This document shows positions 58,213-64,000 of a stretch of 64,000 bases of DNA, piece by piece. The position numbers were made by a program, and so were the translations under genes. The notes beneath the pieces were generated by a model. It saw only the letters and a list, made by a program, of their open reading frames with translations. It did no database searches and had not been told where the DNA came from. Within the stretch, counting starts at the first letter, position 1; each line of letters begins with the position of its first letter. This stretch comes from Budorcas taxicolor (Eukaryota > Chordata > Mammalia > Artiodactyla > Bovidae), in NCBI RefSeq assembly GCF_023091745.1, contig NC_068915.1:32914001-32978000 (forward strand), written 5' to 3'.

Positions 58213-58411
58213 CACTGTGCTGTGCCTAACTCTTCAGTCGTGTCTGACTCTTTGCAATCCCATGGACTGTAGCCCACCAGGCTCCTCTGTCCGTGGGGAT
58301 TCTCCAGACAAGAATACCCTACTCCAGGGGAATCTTCCCCACCAAGGGATTGAACCCAGGTCTTGTGCATTGCAGGCAGATTCTTTACCAGCTGAGCTAC
58401 CAGGCAAGCCC
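58213..58411 (-). mobile_element. Bov-tA-type SINE
   Basis: The antisense copy runs from cttcagtcgtgtctgactc to ccagctgagctaccaggcaagccc, with a ~20-base internal deletion near 58320. Confidence 0.92.
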
Positions 58412-58439
58412 ACATTTACTATTACTCACCCCTTATCTT

Positions 58440-58835
58440 CTTGTACCAGCAACACTAGTTTCTTCATCAATTTTCAAATACACCAGAACTCTTCCCTCCA
58501 AAGTTTCACAGTTGCTGTTCTGCTATCTGCAGTATACTTGCCTCAGGTATCCATAAACAAATCTTCCTTATTTTTTTCAGTTTTTACCCAAAAACCACCT
58601 CTTATTGAGGTTTTTTGTATATATTTTAATTTGAAAGTTTCAATAGCCTCCACGTCATTTCACACCATCCAACTAACTTATCATCATCTAACATACCATA
58701 TATTTACTCATTTCTATTGTCTGTCTACCCATTGAATGATGGTAGCAATATGTGTCTTTTCTACTGCTATAACCTCATATTCCTAGAAAAATCCTAAACA
58801 CATTAGGCAAAGAATACACATTAACAATGAATAGA
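58440..58835 (+). mobile_element. L2 LINE remnant (ancient)
   Basis: A diverged series resembling the L2 3' end: tacccaaaaaccacctcttattgagg, then cttttctactgctataacctcatattccta, then attaacaatgaatagataaatcc. Confidence 0.5.
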
Positions 58836-58857
58836 TAAATCCATCATTAAATACGTA

Positions 58858-58893
58858 TCAGTTCCATTCAGTCGCTCAGTCGTGTCCAACTTT
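58858..58893 (-). mobile_element. Extreme 3' tip of a BovB or BovA element
   Basis: Only about 35 bases (cagttccattcagtcgctcagtcgtgtccaac) remain, matching the BovB 3' end and its tail. Confidence 0.75.
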
Positions 58894-59196
58894 AATCTAT
58901 ACTATAACTTACTAATATGGAATAAAATAAACATTAACTGTCCCACCATATTTGTGTTTACTAAGGTGACTACTTTTTTTTTTAAGTTTTCAGTAATTTG
59001 AAAAACATGATTTTTTCTTTCCTTGAGAAAGAAGCATAATATGTCACTCATGTCTAAATAAAGGGGCAATATTATTGGTGGAAGGACTAGGAAATGCATA
59101 CCTGCAAGGTAATGCTGCCAGCCTCTTACAGAACAGCCCCAACTTCCCTACTAATGCACTGTCTAGCTCTAACCATCTGAGTGATTTTAAGAGTTC
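58894..59196. other. Non-genic unique DNA
   Basis: Nothing recognised. Confidence 0.5.
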
Positions 59197-60705
59197 TCAG
59201 TTCAGTTCAGTTGCTCAGTTGTATCCGACTCTTTGCGACTCCATGGACTGCAGCACACCAGGCTTCCCTGTCCATCACCAACTCCCAGGTTTTACTGAAA
59301 CTCATGTCCATTGAGGTGGTGATGACATCCAACCATCTCATCCTCTGTAGGTCACTTGTCCTCCCGACTTCAATATTTCCCTGCATCAGGGTCTCTTTTC
59401 AAGTGAGTCAGTTCTTCACATCAGGGGGCCAAAGGATTGGAGTTTCAGCTTCAACATCAGTCCTTCCAATGAACACCCAGGACTGATTCCCTTTAGGATA
59501 GACTGTTTGGATCTCCTTGCAGTCCAAGGGATTCTCAAGAGTCTTCTCCAATACCATAGTTCAAAAGCATCAATTTTTCAGCACTCAGCTTTCTTTGTAA
59601 CACAACTCTCACATCCATACATGACTATTGGACAAACCATAGCCTTGACTAGATGGACCGTTGTTGACAAAATAATGTCTCTGCTTTTTATTATGCTGTC
59701 TAGGTTGGTCATAACTTTTCTTCCAAGGAGTAAGTGTCTTTTAATTTCATGGCTGCAGTCACCATCTGCAGTGATTTGGGAGCCCCCAAACATTAACTAT
59801 GCCCCTGTTTCCACTGTTTCCCCATCTTCTTCCTATGAAGTGATGGGACCAGATGCCATGATCTTCGTTTTCTGAATGTAGAGCTTTAAGCCAACTTTTT
59901 CAATCTCCTCTTTCACTTTCATCAAGAGGCTCTTTAGTTCTTTTTCACTTTCTGCCATAAGGCTAGTGTCATCTGCATATCTGAGGTTATTGATATTTCT
60001 CCCAGCAATCTTGACTCCAGCTTGTGCTTCCTCCAGCCCAACATTTCTCATAATGTACTCTGCATATAAATTAAATAAGCAGGGTGATAATATACAGCCT
60101 TGACATACTCCTTTCCTGATCTGGAACCAGTCTGTTGTTCCATGTCCAAATCTAACTGTTGCTTCCTGACCTGCATACAGATTTCTCAGAAGGCAGGTCA
60201 GGTGGTCTGGTATTCCCATCTCTTGAAGAATTTTCCACAGTTTATTGTGATCCACACAGTCAAAGGCTTTGGCATAGTCAATAAAGCAGAAATAGATGTT
60301 TTTCTGGAACTCTCTTGCTTTTTACATGATCCAGCAGATGTTGGCAATTTGATCTCTGGTTCCTCTGCCTTTTCTAAAACCAGCCTGAACATCTGGAAGT
60401 TCATAGTTCACATACTGCTGAAGCCTGGCTTGGAGAATTTTGAGCATTACTTTACTAGTGTGTGAGATTAGTGCAATTGTGCGGTAGTTTGCGCATTCTT
60501 TGGCGTTGCCTTTCTTTGGGATTGGAATGAAAACTGACCTTTTCCAGTCCTGTGGCTACTGCTGAGTTTTCCAAATTTGCTGACATATTGAGTGCAGCAT
60601 GTTCACAGCATCATCTTTTAGGATTTAAAATAACTCAACTGGAATTCCATCACCTCCACCAGCTTTGTTCATTGTGATGCTTTCTAAGGCCCACTTGACT
60701 TAGGT
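59197..60705 (-). mobile_element. BovB LINE, 3' 1.5 kb
   Basis: A CTGAA-type 3' end at 59197 (cagttcagttcagttgctc). The copy includes the C-terminal region and most of the reverse transcriptase, and is truncated near 60705 (ggcccacttgactta). It is relatively well preserved. Confidence 0.94.
59833..60404 (-). pseudogene. BovB reverse transcriptase, partial
   Basis: The minus-strand frame 59833-60255 (140 residues) contains HNKLWKILQEMGIPDHLTC, QGCILSPCLFN and the catalytic YADD at residues 93-96. Motif A (KAFDCVDH) is encoded just upstream, around 60245-60290, where GCCAAAGCCTTTGACTGT can be read in the same direction. A stop at about 60323 (tttttacatgatcc, where most copies have ttctatgatcc-like sequence) interrupts the frame. 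No endonuclease remains. Confidence 0.87.
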
Positions 60706-60966
60706 GTTCTAGGCATGACTATACTACACTTAATAATAAGCTTGGCAAACCTTCAAATCTTCTTTTAGTGTTATATTGGATAAAAATAAAGCCAACTATA
60801 TTTGACTTTTGAATTTAGATAACTATTCTGCATAATTTTGTAATCATTTGTAGTGATTAAGGATTGATGTATGGTGGAAAATAGCATCTTGATTAGAAGG
60901 TAAAAATTAGTTAAATATAATTACAGACATAGAACTTTTTAAAAAATCATATTAAGAATGTATGAA
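60706..60966. other. Non-genic AT-rich DNA
   Basis: Nothing recognised. Confidence 0.5.
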
Positions 60967-61081
60967 TAGGGACTTCCCTGGTGGTTCAGTGGTTAAGCCT
61001 CTGAGCATCATCTGCAGGGGCATGAGTCCCATCACTGGTTGGGAAACTAATAACCCATATGCCATGTGGTATGGCCAAAAA
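60967..61081 (+). mobile_element. CHR-2-type SINE (cetartiodactyl tRNA-derived)
   Basis: Starts gggacttccctggtggttcagtgg, with catctgcaggggcatgagtccc, actggttgggaaactaataacc and ccatgtggtatggccaaaaag before the A/T-rich tail. This family is shared with whales and hippos, so it predates the bovid-specific SINEs around it. Confidence 0.88.
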
Positions 61082-61154
61082 GATTATTTTTAATAATAAA
61101 AATAATTTTTTAATTAAAAAATGTTTAAAAGAATATGTGAATAAAAGAGTTCAA

Positions 61155-61590
61155 AATATTATCAGAGTGAAGTAAGCCAGAAAGAAAAACACCAATACAG
61201 TATACTAATGCATATATATAGAATTTAGAAAGATGGTAACGATAACCCTGTATACGAGAGAACAAAAGAGACACAGATGTATAGAACAGTCTTTTGGACT
61301 CTGTGGGAGAGAGAGAGAGTGGGATGATTTGGGAGAATGGCATTGAAATATGTATAATATCATATATGAAACGAATCGCCAGTCTAGGTCCAATGCATGA
61401 TACAGGATATTGGGGCTGGTGCACTGAGACACCCAGAGGGATGGTACGGGGAGGGAGGCGGGAGGGGAGTTCAGGATGGGGAACACGTGTACACCTGTGG
61501 TGGATTCATGTTGATGTATGGAAAAACCAATATAATATTGTAAAGTAATTAGCCTCCAATTAAAATAAATAAATTTATATTTTAAAAAAA
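61155..61590 (+). mobile_element. Ruminant L1 3' terminal fragment
   Basis: Begins in the last ORF2 codons (cagagtgaagtaagccagaa) and runs through the long-form 3' UTR (ggcattgaaatatgtataat, ggaaaaaccaatataatattg, cctccaattaaaataaat) to the A-rich tail. Little diverged. Confidence 0.93.
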
Positions 61591-61617
61591 TGTGTGCTTA
61601 AAAATAGCATAAGTAAT

Positions 61618-61873
61618 AATGCTGTCTAAGTGTCTCATAGCTTTCCTTCCAAGGAGCAAGTGCTTTTGATTTCATGGTTGCAGCTTCCACTTTTTCACCT
61701 TCTATTTGCCATGAAGTGATGGGACTGGATGCCATGATCTTCGTTTTTTGAATGTTGAGTCAATCCAGCTTTTTCACTCTCCTCTTTTACCCTCATCAAG
61801 AGGCTCTTTAGTTCCTCTTCACTTTCTCCCATTAGAGTGGTATCATCTTCACATTCGAGGTTTTTAATATTTC
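61618..61873 (-). mobile_element. Internal BovB fragment in inverted orientation
   Basis: Antisense BovB from tctcatagctttccttccaag to cgaggtttttaatatttct, about 250 bases of the reverse-transcriptase C-terminal part, with neither a BovB 3' nor 5' end. About 50 bases are deleted internally near 61683. It abuts the sense BovB at 61875 and duplicates a part of it. Confidence 0.87.
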
Positions 61874-61874
61874 T

Positions 61875-63045
61875 GGGTTTAGAAAAGGCAGAGCCCAGAC
61901 ACCAAATTGCCAGCATTCATTGGATCATGTAGAAAGCAAGGGAGTTCCAGAAGAACATCTACTTATGCTTCATTGATATGCTAAGCCTTTGACTGTGTGG
62001 ATCACAAGAAACTGTAGGAAATTCTTAAAGAGATGGGAGTACCAGATCACTTTACCTGTCTCCTGAGAAAACTGTATGTGGGTCAAGAAGCAACAGTTTA
62101 AATCAAATATGGAATAACACACTGGTTCCAAATTAGGAAAAGAGTATGACAAGATTGTATACTGTCACTCTGCTTATTTAACTTTATATGCAGAGTACAT
62201 CATATAAAATGCTGGGCTGGGTAAACCACAAGCTGGAATCGAGATTGCTAGGAGAAATATCAACAGCTTCAGATATTCAGATGATACTACCCTATATGGC
62301 AGAAAGTGAAGAGGAACTAAAGAGCCTCTTCATGAGGGTGAAAGAGAAGAGTGAAAAAGCTAACTTGAAACTTAACATTTACAAAATAAAGATCATGGCA
62401 TCAAGTCCATCACTTCATGGCAAATAGAAGGCGAAAAAGTAGAAGCAGTGACAGATTTATCTTCTCAGACTCCAAAATCACTGCAGACGGTGACTGCAGC
62501 CATGAAATTAAAAGATACTTGCTCCTTGGAAGGAAAGGTATGACAAATCTAAACAGCATACTAAAAAGCAGAGATATCACTTTGCCAACAAAAGTCCATA
62601 CAGTTAAAGGAATGGTTTTTCCAGTAGTCATGTACAAATATGAGAGTTGGACCATAAAGAAGACTGAACACTGAAGAATTGGATGTTTTTGAACTGTGAT
62701 GCTGGAGAAGACTCTTGAGAGTCCCTTGGATGGCAAGGAGACCAAACCAGTCAATCCTAAAGGAAATCAACCCTCAATACTCATTGGAAGTACTAATGCT
62801 AAAGCTGAAGCTCCAATACTTTGGCCACCTGACGCAAAGAGTTGACTCATTGGAAACGACCCTGATGCTGGGAAAGACTGAAGGCCAAAGAAGAAAGAGC
62901 AGCCTAGGATGAGATATTTAGATAGCATCACCTACTCAGTGGACATGAATCTGAGCAAATTACAGAAGATAAGGGAGGACAGAGGAGCCTGGCATGCTGC
63001 AGTCCATGGGGTCTCAAAGAATCAGACACAACTTAGTGATTAAAG
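61875..63045 (+). mobile_element. BovB LINE, 3' 1.2 kb, diverged
   Basis: Begins at gggtttagaaaaggcagagc in the reverse transcriptase and runs to the 3' end (cagacacaacttagtgatta) with an AAC-type tail. The catalytic box near 62270-62285 reads Y-S-D-D (cagatattcagatgatac). Motif A is out of frame because of a deletion near 61977 (gatatgctaagcc). Small frames at 62417-62674 and 62715-62912 are C-terminal remnants. Confidence 0.92.
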
Positions 63046-63609
63046 AACATCAACAAATAAATAGAAAGCAAAACTCCTTTCCCATTATTTTATTTTAGAA
63101 ATGTAGTATGTTGTATTCAATTCACACTAAAATAGAAAATATAAATTAATAAAATCAATTAGAGGAACAATAACAGATCTAAAGTTTGATATCCAAAAAA
63201 ATGAATAGATCTTAACTGTATGTCATAAATCATTAGCATCTGACCCCAGCATTACTAACAATATTCTGAGTTGCTATGGATCAGTTTTGAAGATATATGG
63301 ATCAATTTTGAAGGCTGTTTCTGCAGTATGGTAGTTTTTGCTTTTTTTGTTTTTTCCTTTGCAAAATACATCCAAATTAAAAGTTCACCAGTTTCACATC
63401 CTTTAAGTAAAATGTTTGGAATCACCTTCAAGGGTCCTTACTGTTCTACAGTCAAAATATATTCATAGTTATTTATGAATTCATACTTCCCATAGCTGGA
63501 AAATGTTCCCTGAAAAGAAAAGCAAACTATTTTCAATATTTCGAAAGCCTGAAAAGAATGTAGAAAACAGAATATGCCTATGAACAGTGCAATAAATCAA
63601 CTTATTGGG
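63046..63609. other. Non-genic AT-rich DNA
   Basis: Nothing recognised. Confidence 0.5.
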
Positions 63610-63765
63610 GAATTTTGTTAAAATGTAGCTCCTGATTCAGTAAGTCTGGGGTTTGCAACTGATATTCTCCATCACTAATCAGTTTGCCATGTGATACTGA
63701 TGTTGCTGGTCTACTGGCCACACTGTGAATAATAAGATTTTAGAAACAATGCCCTCTCAAGTACA
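63610..63765. mobile_element. MER5-like (hAT-Charlie) DNA transposon remnant
   Basis: ggggaattttgttaaaatgtagctcctgattcagtaagtctgggg, tgatactgatgttgctggtc and ggccacactgtgaataataag match MER5-type non-autonomous elements in order. Orientation is not assigned because the family is largely palindromic. Confidence 0.7.
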
Positions 63766-63852
63766 TTCAATGAAGACTGTAAAAATGTGGAAATGAAGAA
63801 TAACCATGACTGCAAGTTTTGGCCTCTTCCATCTCTCTATTTTAATGAATGC

Positions 63853-63868
63853 AAAAAAAAAAAAAAAA
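63853..63868. repeat. A16 run followed by (GTA)n
   Basis: Sixteen A, then gtagtagtagtg. Confidence 0.9.
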
Positions 63869-63879
63869 GTAGTAGTAGT

Positions 63880-64000
63880 GTGTCACAAGAGCCAAAACAT
63901 GGAAACAACCTAAATGTCTAAAGACAGATGAATAGATAAAGAAGTGGCACACATATACAATGGAATACTACTCAAGTCATAAAAAGAACAAAATTAGGCC
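63880..64000 (+). mobile_element. L1 ORF2 C-terminal fragment, cut by the window end
   Basis: agccaaaacatggaaacaac, agatgaatagataaagaagtgg and tacaatggaatactactcaa encode the L1 WKQPKCPSTDEW and YTMEYYS region. More diverged than the young L1s. Confidence 0.88.

Noticed and set aside
1..64000. Endogenous retrovirus or LTR, CRISPR, or a novel multi-gene system
   Set aside because: All RT frames carry L1 (FADD) or BovB (YADD-with-KAFDCVDH) signatures; no LTR pairs, gag or env-like frames, spaced direct repeats or clustered intact genes were seen.

Overview
The window is ordinary interspersed-repeat DNA from a bovid ruminant (cattle, buffalo, sheep or goat lineage; the species cannot be fixed from repeats alone). 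The evidence is the combination of BovB (RTE-type LINE), ruminant L1, the Bov-tA and BOV-A2 SINEs and one CHR-2-type cetartiodactyl SINE. I find no host protein-coding gene, no structured RNA gene, no CRISPR array and no endogenous retrovirus. Every long open frame that I can identify belongs to a LINE reverse transcriptase or endonuclease and is broken. Family names come from memory of consensus sequences, not from a database search.

Layout. 1-2564: 3' part of a young L1 on the + strand, starting at a 5'-inversion junction. 2566-6330: three BovB 3' ends, an ancient L1 tail and a Bov-tA dimer. 6901-8212: BovB (-). 8.5-11.4 kb: SINEs, two MIRs and unique DNA. 11591-15325: a nearly full-length BovB (-) whose first ~650 bases are inverted. 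15.3-18.2 kb: a SINE, an L1 tail and an old L1. 19166-25030: BovB (+) split by a 4-kb L1 that is itself 5'-inverted and flanked by a 15-base target-site duplication. 25.3-32.3 kb: BovB copies, SINEs, a MIR and a (CA)n tract. 32.3-34.8 kb: unique DNA. 35308-40117: a three-level nest, L1 (-) inside BovB (+) inside an older BovB (-). 40.8-46.9 kb: dense SINEs and BovB 3' ends. 46.9-55.2 kb: mostly AT-rich unique DNA with SINEs and one BovB tail. 55.8-64 kb: BovB, SINEs, an L2, a CHR-2-type SINE, an L1 tail, an inverted BovB pair, a MER5-like DNA transposon and the start of another L1.

How the parts relate. L1 and BovB each encode an endonuclease and reverse transcriptase that copy their own RNA into nicked chromosomal DNA. 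BOV-A2 and Bov-tA carry BovB-like tail sequence and are thought to borrow the BovB machinery. Target-site duplications can be read directly for many copies, so the relative order of several insertions can be reconstructed. The most informative content is mechanistic: two L1s and one BovB with 5' inversions, nested insertions, a snap-back hairpin at a BovB 5' end, and local duplications. I saw no convincing sign of an undescribed biological system.
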